Below, piece after piece: positions 50,301-60,500 of a stretch of DNA of 64,000 nt. The DNA is taken from NCBI GenBank assembly GCA_030248215.1, contig JASANG010003092.1:620001-684000 (forward strand), read 5' to 3'. The position numbers and the translations under genes are program-made. The notes under the pieces were generated by a model. It worked only from the letters and a program-made list of their open reading frames with translations, was not told the DNA's origin and ran no database searches. Within the stretch, counting starts at the first letter, position 1. Every line of letters begins with the position of its first letter. The stretch is from Enoplolaimus lenunculus (taxonomy: Eukaryota > Nematoda > Enoplea > Enoplida > Thoracostomopsidae).

Positions 50301-52485
50301 CATTATTTCGATTTTTATTTGACGGTTAATGACTTATCAGTAGTTCCTTTGGCGCTGTCATATATTAGCCGGCCAATCACTGACAATTTAGAAAAAATTC
50401 ATTATTTCGATTTTTATTTGACGGTTAATGACTTATCAGTAGTTCCTTTGGCGCTGTCATATATTAGCCGGCCAATCACTGACAATTTAGAAAAATAAAT
50501 TCATTATTTCGATTTTTATTTGACGGTTAATGACTTATCAGTAGTTCCTTTGGCACTGTCATATATTAGTTGGCCAATCACTAACAATTTAGAAAAATAA
50601 ATTCATTATTTCGATTTGTATTTGACGGTTAATGACTTATCAATAGTTCCTTTGGCACTGTCATACATTAGTCGGCCAATCACTGACAATTTAGAAAAAT
50701 AAATTCATTATTTCGATTATTTGACGGTTAATGACTTATCAGTAGTTCCTTTGGCACTGTCATATATTAGCCGGCCAATCACTGACAATTTAAAAAAATA
50801 AATTCATTATTTCGATTTTTATTTGACGGTTAATGACTTATCAGTTGTTCCTTTGGCGCTGTCATATATTAGCCGGCCAATCACTGACAATTTAGAAAAA
50901 TAAATTCATTATTTCGATTTGTATTTGACGGTTAATGACTTATCAGTGGTTCCTTTGGCACTGTCATACATTGGTCGGCCAATCACTGACAATTTAGAAA
51001 AATGAATTCATTATTTCGATTTGTATTTGACGGTTAATGACTTATCAGTAGTTCCTTTGGCGCTGTCATATGTCAGCCGGCCAATCACTGACAATTTAGA
51101 AAAACAATTTCATTATTTCGATTTGTATTTAACGGTTAATGACTTATCCACCACTCCTGACACCAGTGGCAACTGTTTTGGAAACTTAGGAGCCGAGCGT
51201 TTAGGTAAATTTGCAAAAAATGTATTTTAGCATATTTATTCGGCTAAAACGCCCGAATTATCTGATGTTTCAGATCAATACCAAATTATTTTACCCAATA
51301 CACTTCAAAATATTGGTATAGCATTGGTAAGTATGATGGCGATTGCGTTTCTGCTCATCCCCGATCTCTACTGTGCGTTTTTGGTAACGCTTTCAATTGC
51401 GTCTATTGATATTGGTGTTATCGGTTATATGACTTGGTGGAATGTCAATTTAGACGCGATATCGATGATAAGTATCGTTATGTCGATTGGTAAGTTTAGC
51501 ATACGTGAGTTTATTCACGTATAGGTTAAGAAGTGTTTACCTATAATGTCGACGCTTGGAAATTTGTCAAATTCCCTAGGGTTAACCTAAGGCTATGACA
51601 TTTTTTGTGGAAGCTAGCGATCGTTATTGTGAAAGGCAGAGATATATTGTCCCATACATTCGAGTTGCAACACGGTAAACAAATGACGAATCTACGGAGG
51701 TTCCAGTGATTTGCTGTTTCACAGGGGTGACACAAAACCGATTTCTTTCAAGATTTGGTTCTCAAATTGCGTTAGTTTTCTCGTGTATGCTGTCGCCTCG
51801 GAAGTTTTCTAATCCGCAAAGTCTTATCGAGTTTACGATGGTATCACGGCAAATGCTATATTTTTGGTTGTAGTGATTAACTCTGTCTTACATGAACATT
51901 TTCGATTTCATCTGAGATCGCAAAGACTCGACCAACCCCGGGTTATCGTGTGAAAGCCGTGGATTGTCAACGCTTAGCTATCAGAGCTCGTACGCTGTTT
52001 ACTGAACGTTTCTTATAGTATACCCAACTGGTAGCGTGTTAATCTGTACTATGTTGGTTTCAGGCTTCGCGGTCGACTTATCGGCACACATAGCGTACGC
52101 GTTCACCGTTGCTGAAGGGTCACCAGAAACGAAAATCGCCCGAGCGTTAGCTGATTTAGGCTGGCCCGTATTGCAAGGAGCATTATCGACAATTTTAGGC
52201 ATCCTAGCGCTAGCATCACTCAAAGCATACGTTGTTGGAACGTTCTTCAAAACTGTTCTTTTAGTTATGGTGCTCGGAATGTTACATGGCTTAGTATTTT
52301 TACCGGTCCTTCTGACGTACGGTCTCAAATTTCGGCTAGCGTGGGCCAATTGGCGCATGCGGCGGCGTAAAACTCAGCGAAAATCAACCGCTAAACAACC
52401 GGAGCTTGTCACTCAACTGGATTCGGTTCAGCTACAACTAGAGTTGAAACCCGTCCGAACGCAAGTTCAACGTTTTAAACGATGA
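39915..52485 (+). CDS. Patched-related (PTR/PTCHD) RND-type membrane protein (twelve exons, 1269 aa)
   Basis: Exons: 39915-40121, 41393-41555, 42028-42380, 43129-43339, 44012-44122, 44444-44628, 45163-45316, 46287-47607, 48379-48656, 49461-49649, 51274-51489, 52064-52485. All phases agree. Family members have twelve membrane spans in two halves, usually with roles in sterol or lipid handling and cuticle or membrane traffic. TM1 is near residues 25-45. The first outer loop has the paired cysteines DDVCLRKYGTCH. Exons 4-7 are the sterol-sensing half, with the RND motif GIGIDDMF in TM4. TM7 follows as NACLTVALYVTYLIAGL. The second half has LPNTLQNIGIAL (TM8) and GFAVDLSAHIAYAFT (TM10). An Asn-rich insert of about 300 residues (roughly 516-816), unlike the usual family, lies between TM6 and TM7. 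The tail is basic. The gene hosts many repeats in its introns, notably the minisatellite in intron 10. Confidence 0.92.
40688..40791 (+). mobile_element. CAGGCCCGTAGCC-family MITE, internally shortened
   Basis: CCCCGTGACCAGCCAACCTT at the left and CCTTGGGTACGGGCCC at the right. The core is shorter than in the 164-bp copies. It lies in intron 1 of the patched-related gene. Confidence 0.5.
40923..40998. repeat. GC-rich 30-bp inverted repeat (stem-loop)
   Basis: Arms at 40923-40952 and 40969-40998 pair over about 30 bases with a few mismatches. Key parts are AGGCGCCGTCC at the outer end and GGTATCGCA at the loop, with a 16-base loop. Similar GC-rich text (GGCGCG, CGCCGGCG) is near 22540-22660, so it is probably part of a dispersed element. 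Confidence 0.6.
42675..42745 (-). repeat. tRNA-derived SINE head, second copy
   Basis: On the minus strand: GACCACATAGTGTAGTGG (A box), then GAGGTTCGATTCCCGGCG (B box) and GTGGTC closing the stem. The T-stem has mismatches. The flanks (CTGCATGACCCCTGTTTC.. and GTGCACATGTATAATATGGC) align with those of the copy at 28036, as expected of a SINE. Confidence 0.55.
42953..43048. repeat. Tandem repeat of about 34 bp in intron 3 of the patched-related gene
   Basis: The phrase CCCCACCCTGGAGTTT..GGTGAGT is repeated about three times with small changes. Confidence 0.7.
43447..43562. repeat. Cluster of short GAAGCTT..GGCTTCAG hairpins
   Basis: ACTGAAGCTTGTTTGGCTTC, ACTGAAGCTTCTTGGCGTC and CGAAGCTTTTTAGCTTCAG are each small inverted repeats. 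The outer parts (CACTGAAG, GGATACTGAAG / CAGTATCC) also pair. A similar unit is at 63240-63292. Confidence 0.55.
44358..44410. mobile_element. Very short CAGGCCCGTAGCC-family derivative
   Basis: GGCCCGTAGCCAAGGCCCGC is followed at once by CTTACTACGGGCCTAGGGCC, so little but the two ends remains. It lies in intron 5 of the patched-related gene. Confidence 0.4.
44797..44872 (+). repeat. tRNA-like SINE head in intron 6 of the patched-related gene
   Basis: CTCCTATAGCTGAGTGGTGA carries an A-box match (TAGCTGAGTGG), and GGAGTTCGAATCCTAGC a B-box match. The acceptor stem is poor. The preceding GAGCGTCAAG is shared with the fragment at 26925. Confidence 0.5.
44985..45062 (+). repeat. SINE-like dispersed repeat with TTTGAGAATATGG-type tail
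   Basis: CACTGGTTCGAAAACTAC, then TTGCTACACACGCACTTGAA and AATACGGACC. The order is that of the copies at 14296 and 18270. Confidence 0.35.
45408..45620 (-). mobile_element. TTAGGC-bearing hAT-like MITE, two clear arrays (213 bp)
   Basis: Left end GGCCCATGTAAAGATCAGGG, right end CCCCTGTTCTTTACATTGGC. Inside: AAAAGAGTAAGCTTAAG, a first array of about three TTAGGC hexamers, spacer AATATGCTCATTCTTACGC, then a second array of about seven hexamers including TTAGGT variants. Flanks GCAATGAG (45400-45407) and GCAATCAG (45621-45628) are an 8-bp target duplication with one mismatch. It lies in intron 7 of the patched-related gene. Confidence 0.8.
46451..47350 (+). repeat. (AAC)n-rich tract coding for an Asn-rich insert in the patched-related protein
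   Basis: Almost uninterrupted AAC triplets at about 46790-46970 are flanked by AAC/AGC/AAT/CAC mixtures. In the frame of exon 8 the tract reads mostly Asn with Ser, Lys, His and Asp and stays open throughout. Open Thr-, Val- and Leu-rich frames in other phases or on the minus strand are shadows. Confidence 0.85.
47622..47772 (-). mobile_element. CAGGCCCGTAGCC-family MITE fragment, reverse orientation
   Basis: GGTCTGTAGCCAGAGGCGGA at the left; CAACCTCGCTTGTAAATTTT and ATCTGGCTTGGTGAGCTTGG at the right parallel the reverse copy at 35614. It starts just downstream of the exon 8 donor of the patched-related gene. Confidence 0.45.
48215..48290 (-). repeat. tRNA-like fragment
   Basis: On the minus strand TGTGTAGTTCGGAATGGC precedes GACGAGGGTTCGAATCTTAA, a good B box at the right distance. 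The A box is weak and no acceptor stem forms. Confidence 0.35.
49737..51160. repeat. Minisatellite of about 14 units of 99-102 bp in intron 10
   Basis: Each unit contains GTTCCTTTGGCRCTGTCATA, TTAGCCGGCCAATCACTGAC and TTGACGGTTAATGACTTATC. Units start near 49737, 49839, 49939, 50040 and so on at steps of about 100 bp. Among the early units a form with AAAATTTATTC (102 bp) tends to alternate with AAAAAATTC (99 bp), suggesting a two-unit higher-order repeat. The first eight units share one open frame (49671-50498). The splice junction of exons 10 and 11 puts the whole array in the intron. Confidence 0.9.
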
Positions 52486-52589
52486 CGCCCACGTGAGCGC
52501 AAATTCAAAGATATACCAACAATAATTGCTACCGAAGCTGATGTGTAATTAAACGCTAATATGTCATACAGCTTATTTTGATACACGGC

Positions 52590-52765
52590 TAGAATCATGT
52601 CAAAATAAAACGCTGTTTTAAACGCTTTTTGTGTTGCAAACAGCGTTTTTTCAAAAGGCTTTTACGAACTCTGAAATGATTACCTTGCTTGTCAAAATGC
52701 TACCAAGCAACCGCTTTTACCATTTGTGAAAGCGTCAGTCTTTTGCATTTTTAACATAATTTGAA
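52590..52765. repeat. Dispersed repeat, AAAACGCTGTTT type, copy 2
   Basis: AATCATGTCAAAATAAAACG, CAAAAGGCTTTTACGAACTC, TTGCTTGTCAAAATGCTACC and ACCGCTTTTACCATTTGTGA follow the same order as the segment at 16499. It starts about 105 bp after the stop codon of the patched-related gene, so its AATAAA near 52603 could serve as that gene's poly(A) signal. Confidence 0.5.
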
Positions 52766-52783
52766 CTCAAATCGATAACCTAC

Positions 52784-53223
52784 TGTAGTGACCCGAATAA
52801 GAAGGGGGCAGTAATAAGAGGGGGTCCCCATTTTGAGTCACAATCAATAGGAGTCCGTATCCCTAATAAGAGTCCGCAAGCGGATGGAGTCTCTGAACCC
52901 TAATTAGAGTCCATAAATGTCAATTATCCCTAGTTGTAATGCATAAATCACTCCAGGACCAAATATATAAAGGTGAGTTCGAAACAAAAGCGTACTTAAG
53001 TTTTGAAAGTAATTCCTAAGCACAACCTTGTATTATCGCTCAAGCTTTTGATACAAAACAAATAAACGTTAATTCAACGGATAGTTGCAATACCCGATCT
53101 ATATCAGTAAACTAAGGGTGGCAGAAGCTGGGTTGAAAATAAATAACAGTCCGTAACCGAATAACAAGGGGGTATCCTCTGGAGAGGCCAAATAAATATC
53201 ACCCCCTTATTCAGGTCACTACA
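52784..53223 (+). mobile_element. 430-bp repeat with TGTAGTGACC ends (solo-LTR-like or TIR element), copy 2
   Basis: Ends TGTAGTGACCCGAATAAG and CTTATTCAGGTCACTACA are inverted over about 20 bp. Inside are TATATAAAGG (a possible TATA box), CAAATAAACG (a possible poly(A) signal) and GGTATCCTCTGGAGAGGCC. It is colinear with the copy at 6724. No coding region is seen. Confidence 0.65.
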
Positions 53224-53793
53224 ATACAGATTTACGGTTGCCAGTGTTCTGTTCAACTTTAACTTGAGTTGAAGAGCACAGTTCGAATGCAAGTTGGCTG
53301 ACCGTTTAAATCCTATCATGATTGTTGACGAAGCTGAGTTGTGCTGAATGAAATGCATTTCATAAAAAGTGCTTATTTTGACTTTGTCATAAGCTGAATC
53401 TGACAAGAAATGCATCTGCTACTAAATTTTGTTTAAGTATAACTTTGCTAAACTCAAAGTTTACAAAGTCAACAGAAGCAAGAATTAGAGCAAAAAAGTT
53501 ATTACAAAGCCACAAAGCGCATACTTGTAAATATGTACAGAGTGCATTCTTATAATCCAGTTCACACAACAGGTTAAACCTAAAATAATGTTTAAAAAAT
53601 TTCATCTTCTATCACACTGTAATTTCCGGAGAGTTGATTTCAACTCAGAATATGTTGAATGCACTCAGAAGTCTGAGCTCTAAATTCGGTCGTTTATAAC
53701 TCATAATTCTGAATTGACTGAACTCATTCTGTGTTAATTAATCAACTCAGCCAGAATTAAATCTGCTCAGAGTGAGTTAATATTTAGCGTTAT

Positions 53794-54010
53794 GACCAAA
53801 GTGAAAAACAGGGGCGGAACAGTATTATAACCATATTCCTAAGCCTAAGCCTATGCCTATGCCAAAGCCAAAGCCTAAGCGTAAGAATGAACATATTCCT
53901 AAGCCTAAGCCTAAAGCCTAAGCCAAGCAAAAAAATGAAATTATATCTTAAGCTAATACTCTATTGCAGTCCCAAAGAAAAACGTTCCGCCCCTGATCTT
54001 TACATGGGAA
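53794..54010 (+). mobile_element. TTAGGC-bearing hAT-like MITE (217 bp)
   Basis: Left end GACCAAAGTG then CAGGGGCGGAACAGTATTAT; right end AACGTTCCGCCCCTGATC then TTTACATGGG. Two CCTAAG arrays are separated by GTAAGAATGAACATATTCC. Flanks AGCGTTAT (53786-53793) and AGTGTTAT (54011-54018) give an 8-bp target duplication with one mismatch. It appears inserted in a TCAACTCAG-rich segment that continues on both sides (about 53625-54075). Confidence 0.75.
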
Positions 54011-54075
54011 AGTGTTATTTACGCAGAGTAAACCAGAAATAACAAATTCTCTCTCTGAGTTGAGTAATTGTCCAA

Positions 54076-55081
54076 TAGGAATTAATATAGTACATAAAGT
54101 ATGCTGTGAGCAACTAAATGGAAACGGTATGAATCGTTTAAAAAATACTGGATCGTTAGATTTTCCTGTTTTGGTCTGAATGCTTGTTTCTGTTTTTATA
54201 GCTACATGCGTTTGTTTGCAATTAAATTTTCGGCTGAAAATTAGCGAAAATACAAGAAACCCTGCTTAAATATATGAGCAGAAATTGCGATTTTTCTTGC
54301 TTGAATTAGAAGCGAAAGCAGGCAGTTTGGCTAGCACTGAAACCGTGTGTCGGTCAATTTAACTTGGATTCAGAAAAACCACTTTGCCTCAAACACAGCT
54401 GTCATTAGGCAAAGACTCAGTAAACTACTTAGGCTTGCGAAAGCCTTTTTAACAGGCCTATGAGGGAAGTGTAGAAGAGCAGTACTGCAAACAATTACAA
54501 TTAGACCCAGTCTTCGAGACTCGATGAGTTTTCTTTAAGCTAAGCCTAATTTACGAATTCAAACAGTGTTGAATGTTAGCTGTTAACTTTTGGTTACCAC
54601 CCTGAGAATTCTTGCACTGGCCAGCTCTGGCTTGAGAAAATTGCCAAATTTCTGGCAAATTTATCTTAGACTTTCAGGTTATCGTATTATGAAATGGCTC
54701 GTTTGCTTAATTGAATAAAATGTAAACAGCTGGTGTTGTACGACTCTAAAACATTTGTGCAGCCAGTCAGCAGCTTCACTGTGCGCACACGTTTCCCAAC
54801 GGCACCTTGCTACTCACTGCGGCTAGAGTACGACTGCAGCTTTAACCGTCCGTTGAAGCATTATACGTAGGTTTTCGCTTACTACAGGCTACACTAAAGG
54901 TCGGTTTTAAAGACCTAAGTTGGGAAAATTTGTCACCAACTAAGCAAACACGACACACCAAATTGCTTCAATATTTCTGTAAGGGTTAAAACCTAGCAGA
55001 GTCTTCTTGCTGTCACAGCTATACGGCATGGTTAAATGCGTTCAAAAGAAACTTAAACCAACACTTGACATTAAATGTGTT
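54076..55081. other. Intergenic stretch, nothing recognised
   Basis: AT-rich sequence without long frames or bounded repeats that I can name. Confidence 0.4.
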
Positions 55082-55180
55082 GGCCAATCTAAAGAACAGA
55101 GCTGTAACAGCAGTATGAGTGCATTCCTAAGCCAAGCCTAAAGCCTAAGGTTGAGCCTTAGCGCTAAAATGAGAGTCAGT
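55082..55180 (+). mobile_element. Left-half fragment of a TTAGGC-family MITE
   Basis: GGCCAATCTAAAGAACAGAG, GTAACAGCAGTATGAGTGCA and TTCCTAAGCCAAGCC are the left end and first array. No right end follows. Confidence 0.5.
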
Positions 55181-55324
55181 GTTAAATTCATTGAATAGGA
55201 TATGCCGAATTTTTCGCTATTGTAGTACTTATAGCTATTGTATTTTATTATAATTCTATACAAAAATATGTTCTGAAGTAAAATCACTAAGCATATTTAT
55301 ACGAAATTTGACACATATTACTTT

Positions 55325-55502
55325 AAGGGGCGTCCAGGTTCCGGTGCGTCTATAAAAGAGAAGGTTTAGATTCTAGATTACATTTTTTGTTTAGGCTCAG
55401 GCTTAGGCTTAGGCTTAGGAATTCATTTCTGCAAAGCTTAGGCTTAGGCTTAAGCTTAGGAATACGCTTAATCTACTCGCCCCTTAAACTAACATTGGCC
55501 CA
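55325..55502 (-). mobile_element. TTAGGC-bearing MITE, reverse orientation, variant ends
   Basis: AAGGGGCGTCCAGGTTCCGG at the left; a first TTAGGC array, spacer GAATTCATTTCTGCAAAGC, a second array, then CTCGCCCCTTAAACTAACAT and TGGCCC at the right. Confidence 0.6.
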
Positions 55503-56780
55503 AAATTTAATAGTATGGTTCGTATGAACTGCCCTCGTAGTTAGGCGTAGTCTTAGGAAAAAGCTTACTTGTGCCTAAACCTATTAAGTATATGAGCCAT
55601 TGCCTAAAACCTAATCTTAAGCGTGAACTAAATGCTCCAGAGTATAAATTCGACAGCCCACACTGTGAATAATAAATTCATCAGAAAAGAGACAAGCTTA
55701 TCATAAATTAAGAAAACTCATAATACACTCCAAAATATTAGGTTTTCGGTCGAATAGGTTGTTCTTGCTAAAACTCAGGGGCATTCAGTACTCTCAGTTT
55801 TGGCAATTTTCAGATTTTGGCGTAGCATTGCTGCTGTAATTGCGAAACCAAACTCTGTCTGCCTGTGTTTATAAAGAAGACCATGTGCACTTCTGTGCGT
55901 TGGTTGTTAAATATATATTTTTATTGCAGTTTTAAAACGTTGATTTTTTATTTGGCCTTCAGACATATGGTGTATTTACGTTTCGCTAAAGCAAACTTGA
56001 ATGCTGCGCGCTGCAATTAACAGCAATACTGTGCTATGTTACGTTACCAATATGCATTATGCAATAATGGCTAATAATTTTGTAACTTTAACAAAACATG
56101 GATTGGTTTTTGAGCAAGGCTGAAAGTCTCGTGCAGTATTTGACGTTTTGGCCTCTTGCAAGCTTCAGGCTTTAGGCTTAGGTTTAGGGTTTTAATCTAT
56201 AAATAAATATATAAATTTTGTACTAGAAAGCCAAAAGGTGGATGTCCATCTATCTACCGGTCGGACGAAAATCTGACGAACCGTTGAATAAATTTCAATA
56301 AATTTTTTAGTTTGACAGCTTATTATCGCTCAATGTTTGCTTCGCACCGCAAGTTTTAATTATTTTCGGTATATGATCAGTAAATGACTTAATGTACAAA
56401 GGCTTTCTGCCTACTTTACTAGCGAGTTTTTCGTCAAAATTGTAGCTGTGTAAAAATAATGGTCAAAATTGTTTAACTTAGCGGGCTTCCATATGACAGT
56501 GACTTGAGATCTATTTCAACCAACTTCCTCAATTGTGAAGAAGTTAAGATCATATTTTGTTCAATGTCTATTGCGTTTACGAAACGTTTCTTTGTATCTC
56601 AAAAGCCTTGCGACTATGTGACACCGCGTTTTTACAGACCCTATATGTACGCCCACGTCAGAAATTTCTAGATCCACCATTGCATTATGCTACGTATAGC
56701 TGCGCAAAGCATAGGCTGGACGTTCTGACAATCTGATTCACTTTAAATTAGTATCAGGTATGTTGCTGCTCAGAAATACT

Positions 56781-57000
56781 GGCCAATGTATAGAACAGGA
56801 CCGGAGCAGTAGCATAAGCATATTCCTATGCCTAAGCCTAAGCCTAAGCGTATACCTAAGCGGAAGGATAAGCCGAGCCTATTCCTAAGCCTAAGCCTAA
56901 TCCTAAGCCTAAACCGAAGCAAAGAAGTTAGTCTAAAGCTTAGAATAACTCTTTTACAGCCTCGCCGGAAAAAGATCCGGCCCTGTTCTATACATGGGCC
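56781..57000 (+). mobile_element. TTAGGC-bearing hAT-like MITE with perfect target duplication (220 bp)
   Basis: Left end GGCCAATGTATAGAACAGGA, right end GGCCCTGTTCTATACATGGG then CC. A perfect 8-bp target duplication GAAATACT lies at 56773-56780 and 57001-57008. Two CCTAAG arrays, split by GGATAAGCCGAGCCTATTCC, are followed by GTTAGTCTAAAGCTTAGAAT. This is the cleanest copy. Confidence 0.85.
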
Positions 57001-57536
57001 GAAATACTGAAGTAGTGTTAAATTTTCTCAATCTCAGGTGTTAAGTTAAAACTTTTCGTTTTTTCACCAGCAATTGTGAATCTTACATCAAGATTATTGA
57101 TTCTCGCGTTAAACAAAATGACATTCGCACGTTTAACGATTCGCATAAAAATAAACCCTTTTAAACATAAGCCGGTGCCACAGCCCTGTATATTGCGAAA
57201 GTTCCACATATGTGCATCTACGGGTTACTGGTATTCCTTATTAAAACTAGTATCACTGGCTTTGCGCAATGCGCAAAAGTTTAATTAGCGAATCCATAAC
57301 AATCTGCTTGGCAATATTCGTTTCATAGAACAATCACATTTCTGTTCTGAGAAAATATTGTAAACAAAATAATGGTCGAAAGTTGTCCAAAATAAATACG
57401 CATGTGCGGCATTCCAGCTTTAACAATATAGATTTATTAACTGATCATTCAGTTTTAGTTTTTTAATAAATGTACATTTATATTCGAACATTCGTAGTAT
57501 AATTTTGAAGCCGTCCTCGGTCATAGCCTTTTAGCT

Positions 57537-60500
57537 ATGGCTCAAATTGTTGTGCTTTTGATATTCGCTGCAAGTTGTATAACTCTGCTTGGTAAGTTGC
57601 GTAACAAAATCAAGGTAAGTTTGAAAAAATAGACCTTAGTCGGACTTTAATATTTTTAAGAAACGCTGCTATATTTAACAACAAATCTCGTCTGCGATAT
57701 GGTAAATATATTACTAGATTTAACCATTTTCTACCAAACCAGATAATTAATAATCGGTCAACTATATAATCATATACTTCATACACTTTTAGGGTTGAGC
57801 CTGATAAAATCGGATAAAGTTAATAGATTAAAATAGTAGGCATATCCATGTTTAACGAGTTCGCTTATACTATTCATGTTCAAATGCTAATTGGATACAT
57901 TTACACATGTTCTACATTATGGGAAAATTTACACAACTTTACAAGGTAATTCAGACGGCTTTCTTTGCCTGTCGAAAGCCGAATTATAGTGTTAAATTCG
58001 GAAATATTATATGTTGGTACTATTTTTATATAACGTTCTGTTTTAAGTCTACTAGTGACAGCAGACATAACAGAAATAAAACTCGTCAGAGTCAATGGCT
58101 GGAGTCGCGGAATTTTTAAGTTTTTTCGGTTATCCCCACAGCCAGCGACGTTTTATAAAAAGGTTGGCTGTTGAAAATTTTTTGCATACTGGAGCTTCTC
58201 ATGAGCTCACCAGATCATTCCACACCCAAGTTTGTATTTTTGAAAAATTCGATTTTTAAGGTCACAAAGCTTTTCCATGTGATCTGAAAGATCTTTTTGT
58301 CAAAAAAGTTAAACAGATTATATACCATTTCTGACACAGCTTTCGGAACTGATTTGAATGGTGTTAAATTTTTCGCGATCAGATGTCTGGTTAACGAGTT
58401 ATTGTCAAACAACAGATTTGGTGCGCTCACTGCAAAAAATGGTGAGTCAAATTGACTGTCTCTGAAATAGGCTCTGCAGGACTACACAATCTAAGTCAAA
58501 TTCGTCTCAGCGTGAGTCAAACGCTCGACTCAGTGAGTTGGAGTTGACTCTGGTGGCACTTTAATGTACCGTACTTGCTGTAACAGTTTTCTCGTATTAC
58601 AGAAGCACGATACATTAATGTTCGAACTAAACGGCATCCCCATGGCCCCCTGGATGCATTGCCGGCATGGATTCCGCGGCCACAACAAGGTAAAGACCCA
58701 ACAAGTGGGGTGATCACTGTTGGCTATCAAGGACCCCTGACTACAGGCCGCAGACTTGAAATGACCGACGCAGACAAGAAATACGTTTATTCACCGGTGT
58801 CGGTTCCTACAAGTTTGTTGTTTTTAATATTTGTTTTTCAATGTTTATTTTTACAGGTATAACAGTATAGCCTAAGCATATTTTTTAAGATAAGCCTCAG
58901 CGCAAGGAAGGCGCAAAACTAAGTTTATACCACACCTTTAATTCCAAGCGGATAATCAGTCTAAACCCTTAGAGCCTATCTAAGCCAAAGTCTATGAGCC
59001 GAAGCAAAAAATTAGTCTAAAGCTTAAACCTACTCTATTGAGGTCTCGTTAGAATCAATATTTGAGGCATGAAAGATGCGTTTTTCATAACATTAAAGTC
59101 TTAAGCCTGAAAATTGTGTTATTAAAAGCTTACAATACAGTTTTTTTGAAATTTCAAGAAGTTAGTTTTGCTGGCCAATGTAAAGAGCAGGGGCGATTCC
59201 TAAGCATAAGCCCAAGCCTAAACCTAAGCGTAAGAATGAGCATATTCCTAAAAGCCTAAGCCTTAGCCGAAGCCTAAACCAAGCAAAAAATTAGTCTAAA
59301 GCTTAAGCTTACTCTTTTCTAGTCCCACAGAAAAACGTTCCGCCCCCGATCCAGCCTTTTTTGTTTATTACAAAGACTGAGTGTCTAACGCTTAAAGCCA
59401 GACAGAAATTCAAATTTAAACCTAAAAGAATAGTGAGTGCATTTAGTATTTTATATCTTTACTTTAATTTTCAGTTGCTTTAAAAACAATTAACTATTTA
59501 TACTTATTGCATTCGAATTAGTATTATTTTATAGTGCCTTTATTATTTCCGAACGATAAGCGGATCACAAATCCAATGTTTGTTCTTCCAAATCAACCAG
59601 CTTTTGCATATGGTCTGGATATACCAAGCAGTAAGCTTACATTTTACTTGCAGTCAACAAAAATCAGTGGCGGTAGGGGAGAGATTAGGGGATATACGAT
59701 GTCAGGGGAGATATGAGGGGATATACGATGTACCGAAATTTCTGGAGAGACAACACTAAAGGCTTCTGGATAACCTTCTGGATCACGGACGTCGAAAAAA
59801 ATTTCGTTTAGATATTAGGTTACGTCCTCTGGAACTGAAGTCCTGCCTACGCGTAACTGGGCAAAAATAATCTATATAAAACTGCTGTTAAACTTTTAAA
59901 TAAGATCTTAAGTTAAAAAATTCTATCCAAAGTTTAGTTTTGTTTCATCTCAGCTTCGTTAAGTTCACGGGGTCAAGCGGATGCAGAACGCGTAATAAAA
60001 ATACAAAGTATTGAAGAACTTTCTTTGCGACTAAAAACCTCATCGATTGATATTCCGTGTCGGCAGAATTTGAAGCAGCATTGTTTTTAGATAAAAGTAA
60101 CCACCATCAGGTTCGACATCAATAAAATATGCTTTACCACCACAAGGACAGTAGAAAACAGAGCTTCGTTAAGTTCACGGGATCAAAAGCGTGCAGAACA
60201 CGTAAAAATACAAAGTATTGAAAGAATTTGAGACTCAAAATCTCAGCTATTGATATTCTGTGTTGGCAGAATTTGAGGCAAAATTGTTTTTAGATAAAAG
60301 TAAGTACCATCATGTTGCCCAAAAACTAAACACGCTTTACTGGCGCAAAGACAGTAGTAAGATTGTTCGTATTGATGCGGACCAAGCAACCCCAAAAATT
60401 GGTCGTCGAAGTTTTGGATTTGGGACTAACCGATAAGGAAACCGATCTTTGATAAAGGTCAAGAAAGAGCAGGAGAACGTTAAAGCACGTCGCGAGAAAC

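Noticed and set aside
49671-50498. 275-codon open frame of repeated VPLALSYISRPITDNLEK-type units as a gene
   Set aside because: It arises from a minisatellite whose unit length is a multiple of three. The exon 10-11 junction (CVFV|DQYQIILPNT) skips it and matches the family.
49737-51160. CRISPR array
   Set aside because: Units are adjacent without unique spacers, and the locus is an intron of a eukaryotic gene.
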